From positions 1-64,000 of the forward strand of contig DASVRA010000007.1 in assembly GCA_036388855.1 (NCBI GenBank): a stretch of DNA of 64,000 bases, in the 5' to 3' direction. This document shows, one piece after another, positions 51,243 to 59,037 of this stretch (positions are counted from its first letter, which is position 1; each line of letters opens with the position of its first letter). The notes below the pieces were generated by a model. That model saw only the letters and a list, made by a program, of their open reading frames with translations, ran no database searches and was not told the DNA's origin. The stretch comes from DASVRA01 sp036388855 (GTDB taxonomy: Bacteria > Pseudomonadota > Alphaproteobacteria > Caulobacterales > Caulobacteraceae). A program made the translations under genes and the position numbers.

Positions 51243-52402
51243 GCCGACGCCTCCGCCTTCTGGGTTTCCTTGGTGGTGGCGATGTAGCCTTTCAGGCTCT
51301 CGTCCACGTGCTCCATGTTGGCCTCGCGGATGCGCGCGCCCGCCTCGTCGTAGAGGAAAGGCACAAAGACGTAGCGCACGCCCTTGGTCACCGGCGTGGC
51401 CTCGTGCAGCAGCGAGCAGGAGAACACCACCGCCCCGCCCGTGGGCGGCTTGTAGGTGCGCTGGCCGAACTCGGGGAAGCGCAGTTCGCCGCCCTCGTAG
51501 GCCTCGCTGTTCAGGTTCAGGGTCACCGCGAACTTGCGGTGGGCGGTGCCCTTGGTGGTGTTGTCGCGGTGGCGGCGGAAGTGGCCCTTGTCCTCGCTTT
51601 CGTAGCAAGCGACCAGGTAGCGCTCCATGCGCGTGGCTTTGAACTGGAAGGCCTTTTCGATCTCGGGCACCAGCCGGCGCAGGATCCGGGCGCGGGCCTG
51701 CTCCTTCAGCGCCTCGTCCTCGATCACCCTGTCCTTGCGCCGCTTGTGCGAGGGGTCGTGCAGGGCGACGGTCTTGCCGCCCACGTCGCGCATGAAGCCC
51801 GAGACGTTGCCTCCCAGCTCCTCGTAATAGCCGATCAGCTTGCGGCAGAACTCCGGCTCGAAGATGCGCGGGACCATCAGCACCGGCGCGAACAACGGAG
51901 GGCCGGCGTGCTGGTCGGGCACGGGGAGGCGCTCGACGATGGTCAGCAGGGCCTCGACCTTGTCGGCCTCGCCCATGGCCATGACCCGCAGCATCGGGTC
52001 GAGGATGAACCAACGCCCCTGAAAGGCGACGTTGTCGGTCTCCACCCCATAAAGACGCGAGACCTCGCCCGAGGCGTCGTAGAAGCAGCGCACCCCCGGC
52101 GGCTGGTCCGCGATGCGCCGCTCGCTCTGGTCGGTGGGGTCACGGGTGACGAAGAACAGCGCCGCCTTCTCGTCGTCGAACAGCCGGCGGCGCTCCTGGA
52201 TGGCGGAGATCGCCAGCCCGGCCGCCAGGTCGGTGCTGGACGGCATGAAGTAAAGCACCACGTATCGCCCCGCCACCGTGGAGAAACTGAAGGTCGGGTT
52301 CGAACTCGTCGGCGCGGTAAACCAGGGCGCCGCGTCGCCGGGCAGCAGGTTCGCCACTTCACTCTCCTTCACAAGCCTCGCGCCGGGACGCGATTGATCC
52401 AC
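51239..52402 (-). CDS. Fusion: peroxiredoxin-like domain (no peroxidatic Cys) plus 2-oxoglutarate/Fe(II) oxygenase
   Basis: A 387-residue two-domain protein. Residues about 15-160 have the AhpC/TSA thioredoxin fold (LLPGDAAPWFTAP, RYVVLYFMPSSTD), but the active-site segment has no Cys. Residues about 170-360 form a PKHD-type 2OG-Fe(II) dioxygenase: HxD at H278/D280 (FRRHRDN), distal H333 (LLHEATPV) and R343 for 2-oxoglutarate. Substrate unknown; PiuC-like relatives are tied to iron and redox stress. GTG 52402 is used; TTG 52405 or GTG 52372 are alternatives. Upstream of, and coupled to, sodC. Confidence 0.85.
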   Translation of the reverse strand: MDQSRPGARLVKESEVANLLPGDAAPWFTAPTSSNPTFSFSTVAGRYVVLYFMPSSTDLAAGLAISAIQERRRLFDDEKAALFFVTRDPTDQSERRIADQPPGVRCFYDASGEVSRLYGVETDNVAFQGRWFILDPMLRVMAMGEADKVEALLTIVERLPVPDQHAGPPLFAPVLMVPRIFEPEFCRKLIGYYEELGGNVSGFMRDVGGKTVALHDPSHKRRKDRVIEDEALKEQARARILRRLVPEIEKAFQFKATRMERYLVACYESEDKGHFRRHRDNTTKGTAHRKFAVTLNLNSEAYEGGELRFPEFGQRTYKPPTGGAVVFSCSLLHEATPVTKGVRYVFVPFLYDEAGARIREANMEHVDESLKGYIATTKETQKAEASA

Positions 52403-52491
52403 CAAAACCTGGCCCCGCGATTTGCCGCGAGGGCCTCGAATGCTTAGATAAGCGCCTCGGAAAACCTCCTGATTCCAGGCGCCAACTCCCT

Positions 52492-55254
52492 TTGAGCGAC
52501 GATCTTACCATACCGCCTTCCGGGGACGGCCCGGAAGACCGGAAAGACGGCATCGCGCCCGTCACCATCGAGGCCGAGCTCAAGAAGTCCTACCTCGACT
52601 ACGCGATGAGCGTGATCGTCTCGCGCGCGCTGCCGGACGCGCGCGACGGCCTCAAGCCCGTGCACCGCCGCATCCTCTATTCGATGCACGACCTGAACAT
52701 GACCCCTGACCGGGCCTACTCCAAGTCCGCGCGCGTGGTCGGCGACGTGCTGGGCCGCTTCCACCCCCACGGCGACCAGTCGGTCTACGACGCTCTGGTG
52801 CGGATGGCCCAGGACTTCTCCATGGGCCTGCCGCTGATCGACGGCCAGGGCAACTTCGGCTCGGTCGACGGCGATCCGCCCGCCCAGATGCGCTACACCG
52901 AGTGCCGCATGGCGCCGGCCGCCGTGGCCCTGATGGCCGACATCGACAAGGCCACCGTCGACTTCGTCCCCAACTACGACGGCAAGGAGCAGGAGCCCTC
53001 GGTCCTGCCCGCCCGCATCCCCAACCTGCTGGTCAACGGCGCGGGCGGCATCGCGGTCGGCATGGCCACCAACATCCCGCCCCATAACCTCGGCGAGATC
53101 GTCGACGCTTGCCTCGCTTTGATCGACGACCCGGAGATCAGCGCCGAGGCTCTGGTCGAGATCGTGCCGGGACCGGACTTCCCCACCGGCGCCGAGATCC
53201 TTGGCCGTGCGAGCGCCCGCCAGGCGCTGCTGACCGGCCGCGGCTCGGTGATCCTGCGCGCCGTCTCCACCGTCGAGCAAATCCGCAAGGATCGCGAGGC
53301 GCTGGTGTTCACCGAACTGCCCTACCAGGTGAACAAGCTGACCCTGCAGGAGCGCATCGCCGAACTGGTGCGCGAGAAGCGGGTCGAGGGGATTTCCGAC
53401 CTGCGCGACGAGAGCGACCGCCAGGGCATGCGCCTGGTCGTCGAGCTGAAGCGCGACGCCAGCGCCGACGTGGTGCTGAACCAGCTCTATCGCTTCACCA
53501 ACCTGCAGACCTCGTTCGGCGTGAACATGCTGGCGCTCAACCGCGGCCGGCCCGAGCAGCTGGGGCTGAAGAGCCTGCTCGAGCTGTTCGTCCAGTTCCG
53601 CGAAGAGGTGGTCGTCCGCCGCGTCAAGTTCGAACTGGCCAAGGCCCGAGACCGCGCCCATGTCCTGGCCGGCCTGACCATCGCGGTCGCCAACATCGAC
53701 GAGGTGATCCACATCATCCGCTCCTCGGCCGACCCGGCCCAGGCGCGCGAGCGGCTGCTGGAGCGCGACTGGCCGCTCGGCGACACCCTGGCGCTGATCG
53801 AACTGATCGCCGACCCGCGCACCATCGTCACCGAAGGCGCCCGCGTGCGCCTCTCGGACGAACAGGCCCGCGCCATCCTCGCCCTCACCCTTTCGCGCCT
53901 GACCGGCCTCGGCCGCGACGAGATCGGCACGGAAGCCCAGGGCCTGGCCGAGATCATCCGCGGCCACCTGGAAATCCTCTCCTCGCGCGACCGCGTGCTC
54001 GACATCGTCCGCGGCGAACTGCGGGAGGTGCGCGCGCAGTTCGCCATCCCCCGCCGCTCCGTCTTCATCGAGGGCGAGTTCGACCTGGAGGACGAGGACC
54101 TGATCCCGCGCGAGGACATGGTCGTCACCGTCACCCACTCCGGCTACGTCAAGCGCACGCCGCTGTCGGCCTACCGCACCCAGCACCACGGCGGAAAGGG
54201 GCGCTCAGGGATGGCCACTAAGGAGGAGGACGCGGTGGTGGGCGTATTCTCCGCCTCCACCCACGCGCCGGTGCTGTTCTTCGCCTCCAACGGCAAGGCC
54301 TACAAGCTGAAGGTCTGGCGCCTGCCGCTCGGCACGCCGCAGTCCAAGGGCAAGGCCTTCGTCAACCTGCTGCCGCTCGAGCCTGGCGAGACCATCATGA
54401 ACATCCTGCCGCTGCCCGAGGACGAGGCGCGCTGGGACGAGCTGGACATCATGTTCGCCACCCGCTCGGGCGACGTGCGGCGCAACAAGCTGTCGGACTT
54501 CGCCACCGTCAACCGCGCCGGCAAGATCGCCATGAAGCTGGAGGCGGGCGACCACATGGTCGGCGTGGCGCTGTGCGACTCCAGCCAGGACATCCTGCTG
54601 ACCACCTGCAAGGCCCGCTGCGTCCGCTTCGCCGTCGACGACGTGCGCGTGTTCAAGAGCCGCGACTCCACCGGCGTGCGCGGCATCCGCCTGGCCGAAG
54701 GCGACGAGGTGATCTCCATGGCCGTGCTGCGCCGCGTCGAGGCCACCCCGGCCGAGCGCGCCGCCTACCTGAAGCAGACCGCCGAACTGCGCCGCGCCAC
54801 CGGCGAGAGCGACGAGGAGGCGCCGCCCGCCGCCGACGAGGACGACGACGAAGCCGAGACCACCGAAACCGTCGCCCTGTCGGTCGAGCGGTTCGCCGAA
54901 CTGGGCGCCGCCGAGCAGCTGATCCTGACCGTGGCCGACACGGGCCTTGGCAAGCGCACCTCCGCCTACGACTACCGCCGCTCCAACCGCGGCGGCCGGG
55001 GCCTGCGCGCCCACGACCTGTCGCGCAAGGGCGGCCATCTGGTCGCCTCCTTCCCCGTAGAGGACGGCGACGAGATCCTGATGATGACCGACGGCGGCCA
55101 GCTGATCCGCGTCCCGGTCGGCCGCATCCGCATCGCCAGCCGCAACACCCAGGGCGTCATCGTCTTCCGCACGGGCGAGGGCGAGCGGGTGATCTCGGTG
55201 GAGCGCCTGGCCGAGTCGGTGAGCGATGCGGGAGAGGCCGCCGAGGGTCCCTAG
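52492..55254 (+). CDS. gyrA: DNA gyrase subunit A
   Basis: Type II topoisomerase breakage-reunion subunit, 920 residues. The catalytic Tyr is Y135 in QMRYTECRM. The quinolone-determining region reads HPHGDQSVYDALVRM: position equivalent to E. coli S83 is Gln96, A84 is Ser97 and D87 is conserved (D100). The C-terminal beta-pinwheel has an acidic insert (EDDDDEAET-type, about residues 775-795) and the GyrA-box-like GGKGRSG. The only start matching the family N-terminus is TTG at 52492 (MSDDLTIPPS), without a clear SD. Confidence 0.96.
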   Translation: MSDDLTIPPSGDGPEDRKDGIAPVTIEAELKKSYLDYAMSVIVSRALPDARDGLKPVHRRILYSMHDLNMTPDRAYSKSARVVGDVLGRFHPHGDQSVYDALVRMAQDFSMGLPLIDGQGNFGSVDGDPPAQMRYTECRMAPAAVALMADIDKATVDFVPNYDGKEQEPSVLPARIPNLLVNGAGGIAVGMATNIPPHNLGEIVDACLALIDDPEISAEALVEIVPGPDFPTGAEILGRASARQALLTGRGSVILRAVSTVEQIRKDREALVFTELPYQVNKLTLQERIAELVREKRVEGISDLRDESDRQGMRLVVELKRDASADVVLNQLYRFTNLQTSFGVNMLALNRGRPEQLGLKSLLELFVQFREEVVVRRVKFELAKARDRAHVLAGLTIAVANIDEVIHIIRSSADPAQARERLLERDWPLGDTLALIELIADPRTIVTEGARVRLSDEQARAILALTLSRLTGLGRDEIGTEAQGLAEIIRGHLEILSSRDRVLDIVRGELREVRAQFAIPRRSVFIEGEFDLEDEDLIPREDMVVTVTHSGYVKRTPLSAYRTQHHGGKGRSGMATKEEDAVVGVFSASTHAPVLFFASNGKAYKLKVWRLPLGTPQSKGKAFVNLLPLEPGETIMNILPLPEDEARWDELDIMFATRSGDVRRNKLSDFATVNRAGKIAMKLEAGDHMVGVALCDSSQDILLTTCKARCVRFAVDDVRVFKSRDSTGVRGIRLAEGDEVISMAVLRRVEATPAERAAYLKQTAELRRATGESDEEAPPAADEDDDEAETTETVALSVERFAELGAAEQLILTVADTGLGKRTSAYDYRRSNRGGRGLRAHDLSRKGGHLVASFPVEDGDEILMMTDGGQLIRVPVGRIRIASRNTQGVIVFRTGEGERVISVERLAESVSDAGEAAEGP

Positions 55255-55258
55255 CTTT

Positions 55259-55285
55259 GCCCTGAGCTTGTCGAAGGGCGAGGGC
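55259..55285. repeat. Family B repeat, single half-site (copy 3)
   Basis: GCCCTGAGCTTGTCGAAGGG, one arm only, in the gyrA-coaD gap. Same core as the arms near 25.1 and 58.4 kb. Confidence 0.6.
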
Positions 55286-55324
55286 GGCCCCATGGTGCGG
55301 CCGGGCAGGGATTTTAAGCGCTGA

Positions 55325-55819
55325 ATGACCCGCATCGGCCTCTACGCCGGGACGTTCGACCCGATCACCAACGGGCACCTCGACATCATCGGCCGGGCGA
55401 TCAAGCTGGTGGACAAGCTGGTGATCGGGGTGTCGATCAACCGCGACAAGGGCCCGCTGTTCACCCTCAACGAGCGGGTCGAGATGATCCGCGAGCAGCT
55501 GGAGGGGCACTTCGACGGCGCCGAGATCGTGGTCAAGCCGTTCGAGAGCCTGCTGATGCACTTCGCCCGCGATGTCGGCGCCCAGGTGATCGTGCGCGGC
55601 CTGCGGGCGGTGGCCGACTTCGAATACGAGTTCCAGATGACCGCCATGAACCAGCAGCTCGACCGCGAGATCGAGACCGTGTTCCTGATGGCCGACCCCC
55701 GCCACCAGGCCATCGCCTCGCGCCTGGTCAAGGAGATCGCCGCGCTCGGCGGCGACATCACCTCCTTCGTGCCGCCCGTGGTTGCGCGGCGGCTGCAGGC
55801 CAAGTTCGCCAACGCCTGA
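55325..55819 (+). CDS. coaD: Phosphopantetheine adenylyltransferase
   Basis: Fourth step of coenzyme A synthesis, transferring AMP from ATP to 4'-phosphopantetheine. The 164-residue product has the nucleotidyltransferase motif GTFDPITNGH (T/HxGH), the RGLRAVADFEYEFQM block and the C-terminal KEIAALGGDITSFVPP. Starts at ATG 55325, 70 bases after gyrA. Confidence 0.96.
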   Translation: MTRIGLYAGTFDPITNGHLDIIGRAIKLVDKLVIGVSINRDKGPLFTLNERVEMIREQLEGHFDGAEIVVKPFESLLMHFARDVGAQVIVRGLRAVADFEYEFQMTAMNQQLDREIETVFLMADPRHQAIASRLVKEIAALGGDITSFVPPVVARRLQAKFANA

Positions 55820-55840
55820 GCCTCTGCTAAGCTCGGCCGC

Positions 55841-56674
55841 ATGAGACACGTCCTCGCCGCCGCCGTCCTGCTGTTCGCCACCGCCGCCGTCGCCGCGCCT
55901 ACGCCCAAGCCCGGCGGCGACTGGCGTGAACTCGATCCCGAAACCGTGCTGGTGATCGACACCACCAAGGGCCGCGTCTTCGTCGAGATGATCCCCGAGG
56001 CGGCGCCGGGCCACGTCGCCCGGATCAAGGAACTCGCCCGCAAGGGCCTCTACGACGGCAACACCTTCTTCCGCGTCATCGACCAGTTCATGGCCCAGAC
56101 CGGCGACCCTCAGAACACCGGCGAGGGTGGCTCCGAGATGCCCAACCTCAAGGAGGAGTTCGTCTTCCGCCGCGACGCCGCCACCCCCTTCGTCACCGTC
56201 GCCCGCCCCATGGGCCTGCAGGCCGGCTTCATCCGCTCCCTGCCGGTGCTGAGCCAGGCCGACAGCTACATGGCCATGACCGGCGACCACAAGGCCGCCG
56301 CCTGGGGCACCTACTGCCCCGGCGTCGCCGGTATGGCCCGCGACGACGACCCGAACTCGGCCAACAGCCAGTTCTTCATCATGCGCCAGGCCTACCCCTC
56401 CCTCGACAAGCGCTACACCGTCTGGGGCCGCGCCGTGGTTGGCCTTGAGGCTGTCCGCGCGATCAAGACCGGCGAACCGGTACAGGATCCCGACAAGATG
56501 CTGCGCGTGCGCGTCCTGGCCGACCTGCCGCCGATGGAGCGCCCGCGCGTGCAGGTCGTCGATCCCAACGGCCCGATGTTCGCCGCCCTGGCGAAGAAGG
56601 CGCGCGCGGCCAAGGGCGCCGACTTCTCCGTCTGCGACGTAGATATGCCGGCCAAGGCCATCGGGGGCGGCTGA
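55841..56674 (+). CDS. Exported cyclophilin-type peptidyl-prolyl isomerase
   Basis: A 277-residue protein with signal peptide (cleavage near AVAA). The cyclophilin core is interrupted by insertions but keeps NTFFRVIDQFMAQTGDPQNTGEGG (Arg of the active site in FFRV), MARDDDPNSANSQFFI and the following RYTVWGRAVVGLE. Periplasmic folding catalyst. It follows coaD by 21 bases. The C-terminal 60 residues extend beyond the core domain. Confidence 0.9.
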   Translation: MRHVLAAAVLLFATAAVAAPTPKPGGDWRELDPETVLVIDTTKGRVFVEMIPEAAPGHVARIKELARKGLYDGNTFFRVIDQFMAQTGDPQNTGEGGSEMPNLKEEFVFRRDAATPFVTVARPMGLQAGFIRSLPVLSQADSYMAMTGDHKAAAWGTYCPGVAGMARDDDPNSANSQFFIMRQAYPSLDKRYTVWGRAVVGLEAVRAIKTGEPVQDPDKMLRVRVLADLPPMERPRVQVVDPNGPMFAALAKKARAAKGADFSVCDVDMPAKAIGGG

Positions 56675-56755
56675 CCCGCCGTTCAGACGCAGTTCACCTC
56701 GCCGGGCATCTAAGGCTGGGCTCCGGCGTTTCGTCCGCCGAAGGGAGACTTCCAT

Positions 56756-57427
56756 ATGCGGCTTCTGCTCACCGCCTCCGCCGCCGCCACGGCCCTCCTG
56801 CTCGCCGCGCCCGCCCTCGCCCAGGACATGGGCCCGCCTTCGGGCGACCCTTACGCGGATCAGGGCTACGCGGGCGGCGATGAGCAGTACGACCCCAACG
56901 ACCCCTCCGCCTACGGCGGCCTGCCGCCGGGGGAGGACTACGGCGACTCCGGCGCCTACGCAGACCAGCCAGGCCCCTACCCCGACCAGGACTACGGCTC
57001 CGGCGGCTATGATCCGAACGATCCAAACGCCATGCCGCCTAACGAAAGCTACGAGGACCAGGGGCCGACTTCCGGCTATGGCGATGAGCCCTATGGCCCC
57101 GGTCCCAGCGACGATTATGCAGATCCGAACGATGACGGGAGCATGGGCAACGGCGGGTACGCCGACGATGGCGGCGCGGGCGCTCCGGCCGGCGACGACC
57201 TCGGCGACCGCGAGGCCCAGATCGAGGCCCGCATTCACGCCGCCGCCGAGTCCGGCCGCCTCAACCCCGACCTCGCCAACAACGCCTTGGTCGAGCTGGA
57301 GTCGATCCGCACCCAGCACGCCGAGCTGCTCCGCCGCGACCGGCAACTGACCGACACCACCCGCGGCTTCATCGAGGACCGCCTGGACGTGCTGGAAGGC
57401 CGCCTGGAGGCGCAGGGCGGCGCCTAA
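56756..57427 (+). CDS. Secreted Asp/Gly/Tyr/Pro-rich protein with helical C-terminus
   Basis: A 223-residue protein: signal peptide (ALAQ), then about 130 residues of acidic low complexity (YDPNDPSAYGG-, DDYADPNDDG-type units), then an alpha-helical C-terminal domain (about 150-215) containing EARIHAAAESGRLNPDLANNAL. The acid-rich stretch could bind Ca2+, which is speculation. AGGGAGA lies 9 bases before the ATG. Family not recognised. Confidence 0.7.
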   Translation: MRLLLTASAAATALLLAAPALAQDMGPPSGDPYADQGYAGGDEQYDPNDPSAYGGLPPGEDYGDSGAYADQPGPYPDQDYGSGGYDPNDPNAMPPNESYEDQGPTSGYGDEPYGPGPSDDYADPNDDGSMGNGGYADDGGAGAPAGDDLGDREAQIEARIHAAAESGRLNPDLANNALVELESIRTQHAELLRRDRQLTDTTRGFIEDRLDVLEGRLEAQGGA

Positions 57428-57438
57428 GCTCTTCCCGT

Positions 57439-57726
57439 TTAGGGCAGAGTGCTACCGCGCACCAATTCTGCGTGCTCCGGATGCCGGCGCAGCCACGCGA
57501 CGGCGTAGGGGCACACCGGCAGCAGCTTCAGCCCCCGCTCGCGCGCGTGCGCCGCCACCCCTTCCATCAGCCGTCCCGCCGCGCCCGTGCCGCGCAGCGC
57601 CGGCGGCGCCTCAACGTGCGGCAGCATCAACACCTCGCCGTTCTGGCGATAATCGGCGAAAGCGGTCAGCCCACCCTCCTCCAATTCGAAGCGGCGGCGT
57701 TCGGTGTTGTCGGTCACGGCGGTCAT
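57439..57726 (-). CDS. Small GNAT-like N-acetyltransferase (YidJ/COG2388 type)
   Basis: A 95-residue minimal acetyltransferase-fold protein: RRRFELEEGGLTAFADY, LPHVEAPPALRGTGAAGRLMEGVAAHARERGLKLLPVCPY, then AWLRRHPEHAELV. The GTG-A acetyl-CoA loop and CPY block match the short COG2388 family. Convergent with the preceding secreted-protein gene, 11 bases apart. Confidence 0.85.
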   Translation of the reverse strand: MTAVTDNTERRRFELEEGGLTAFADYRQNGEVLMLPHVEAPPALRGTGAAGRLMEGVAAHARERGLKLLPVCPYAVAWLRRHPEHAELVRGSTLP

Positions 57727-57815
57727 GCCGCTTCAACGCGCGCGCGGCGCTCCCGCTCCCCTTTCCAAATCCACGGCAGCGGTTAGGGTCGGCGCCTCGA
57801 CCTGGGGGACCTCAC

Positions 57816-58358
57816 ATGCGCCTGATCCTGCTCGCCGCCGCCGGCCTTTGCGCGCTCGGCGCCTGCTCCAAGCCCGCCGGCCAGGCCGCCGCGCCCGACC
57901 GGCAGAAGGCCGCCTCCACCAGCGCCGCCTCCACCGCCGCGGCCGCCATGACCCAGCGCAAGGAAGGCCTGTGGGAGATGGCGATCACCTCCGACGCCGG
58001 CCCGGGCGTGCAGATGACCGGCCAGATGTGCGTCGACAAGGCCACCGCCCAGGACTTCAACGTCCAGCCCACCGACGCCAACCAGAACTGCACCTCGACC
58101 AAACTGCGTCCCACCGCCGGCGGCTGGGCCTACAGCGCCACCTGCAAGAGCGACGGTCAGACGGTGATCAGCGAAGGCACGGTCAAGGGCGACCTCGGCC
58201 GCAACTACACCGTGGACGTGAAGACCCGCATGGACCCGGCCCCCGCGGGCATGGAGAACGGCATGGCCGCCACCATCAAGGCCCGCTGGCTCGGCCCCTG
58301 CCAGCCTGGTCAGGCGCCGGGCAAGTTCACCATGCGCGGCATGAACATGGGCGGCTAG
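57816..58358 (+). CDS. DUF3617-family lipoprotein
   Basis: A 180-residue protein with a lipoprotein signal (AAGLCALGAC, Cys17), an Ala/Ser linker, then the DUF3617-type domain: RKEGLWEMAITSD, QMCVDKATAQDF, and NCTSTKLRP with paired Cys, ending with a Met-rich tail (FTMRGMNMGG). DUF3617 function is unknown. GGGGGAC lies about 7 bases upstream of the ATG. Confidence 0.8.
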   Translation: MRLILLAAAGLCALGACSKPAGQAAAPDRQKAASTSAASTAAAAMTQRKEGLWEMAITSDAGPGVQMTGQMCVDKATAQDFNVQPTDANQNCTSTKLRPTAGGWAYSATCKSDGQTVISEGTVKGDLGRNYTVDVKTRMDPAPAGMENGMAATIKARWLGPCQPGQAPGKFTMRGMNMGG

Positions 58359-58373
58359 GGCTGTGGCCCGGCC

Positions 58374-58475
58374 TCGTCCTTCGACAAGCTCAGGATGAGG
58401 CCTATGGCCTCGAGGTTCCACGTAAGGCGCAGTAGAAAACCTCACCCTGAGCCTGTCGAAGGGCGAGGTTTTCGG
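58374..58475. repeat. Family B palindromic repeat, copy 4
   Basis: CCTCGTCCTTCGACAAGCTC (58374 onward) and CCTCACCCTGAGCCTGTCGA (58440 onward) point toward each other around a CAGTAGAAA spacer, ending near TTTTCGGGCCCA. It fills the 154-base convergent gap after the DUF3617 gene. Confidence 0.8.
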
Positions 58476-58512
58476 GCCCACTGCTCCTGTGGCGAAGTCT
58501 TGGGTCGAGCCG

Positions 58513-58752
58513 TCAGCGTTCGCCGTGGTGCTTGCGCTTGGTCGCGTCGCCCGCTTCGAAATCGCCCTTCTCGGCCGGATTGTGCGAGTGGTGGATGTCC
58601 TGCTCGCCGCCGCCGCCCGAGACCTGACTGTGGCGCGTCCGATCCTGCTCGTCCGGATCGCGCACCGTTGGGTCCGGCGGCTCCTTGGTCCGGTCCTCGT
58701 GGCTCGCGCCGGGGCCGCCCCAGCGCTGGGTGTTGGGGTGCTTGTCCGGCAT
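58513..58752 (-). CDS. Small hydrophilic protein 1
   Basis: A 79-residue, strongly hydrophilic, probably disordered protein rich in His, Asp, Glu, Gly, Pro and Arg (segments RWGGPGASHEDRTKEPPD, EQDIHHSHNPAEKG). No hydrophobic core, no signal. It starts 2 bases after the end of the next entry, so the two are a translational pair. Hydrophilin-like stress protection is possible but unproven. Confidence 0.6.
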   Translation of the reverse strand: MPDKHPNTQRWGGPGASHEDRTKEPPDPTVRDPDEQDRTRHSQVSGGGGEQDIHHSHNPAEKGDFEAGDATKRKHHGER

Positions 58753-58754
58753 GA

Positions 58755-58982
58755 TCAGCGGTCCTGCTGGTAGCCCTGGTGGTGGGTGTTCTCGTTGATG
58801 TTCCCCTGCCGCCCCTGCTGGCTCAGGTTCACGTCGTCGTCGCCGGGCTGACCCGATTGCAGACCGCTGATCCGGTCGCGCCGCTCGGGCTGGGCGCTGT
58901 TCAGGCGGTCGGCCGGATCGGCCCCTTCCTGGCCGCCGGCGTGGCTGCGCTGCTCTTCGGGGATCGGAGGCGTCTTGGCCAT
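58755..58982 (-). CDS. Small hydrophilic protein 2
   Basis: A 75-residue protein, hydrophilic and rich in Gln, Asn, Asp, Gly and Arg (segments EEQRSHAGGQEGADPADR, NINENTHHQGYQQDR). First gene of the two-gene set with hydrophilic protein 1. AGAGGAAAG lies about 8 bases upstream of the ATG on this strand, supporting translation. No family recognised. Confidence 0.6.
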   Translation of the reverse strand: MAKTPPIPEEQRSHAGGQEGADPADRLNSAQPERRDRISGLQSGQPGDDDVNLSQQGRQGNINENTHHQGYQQDR

Positions 58983-59037
58983 GGTCGGTCTTTCCTCTCG
59001 CTTCGAGAGGTCAAACCCGCCCGCGCCGCCCCGGTTC

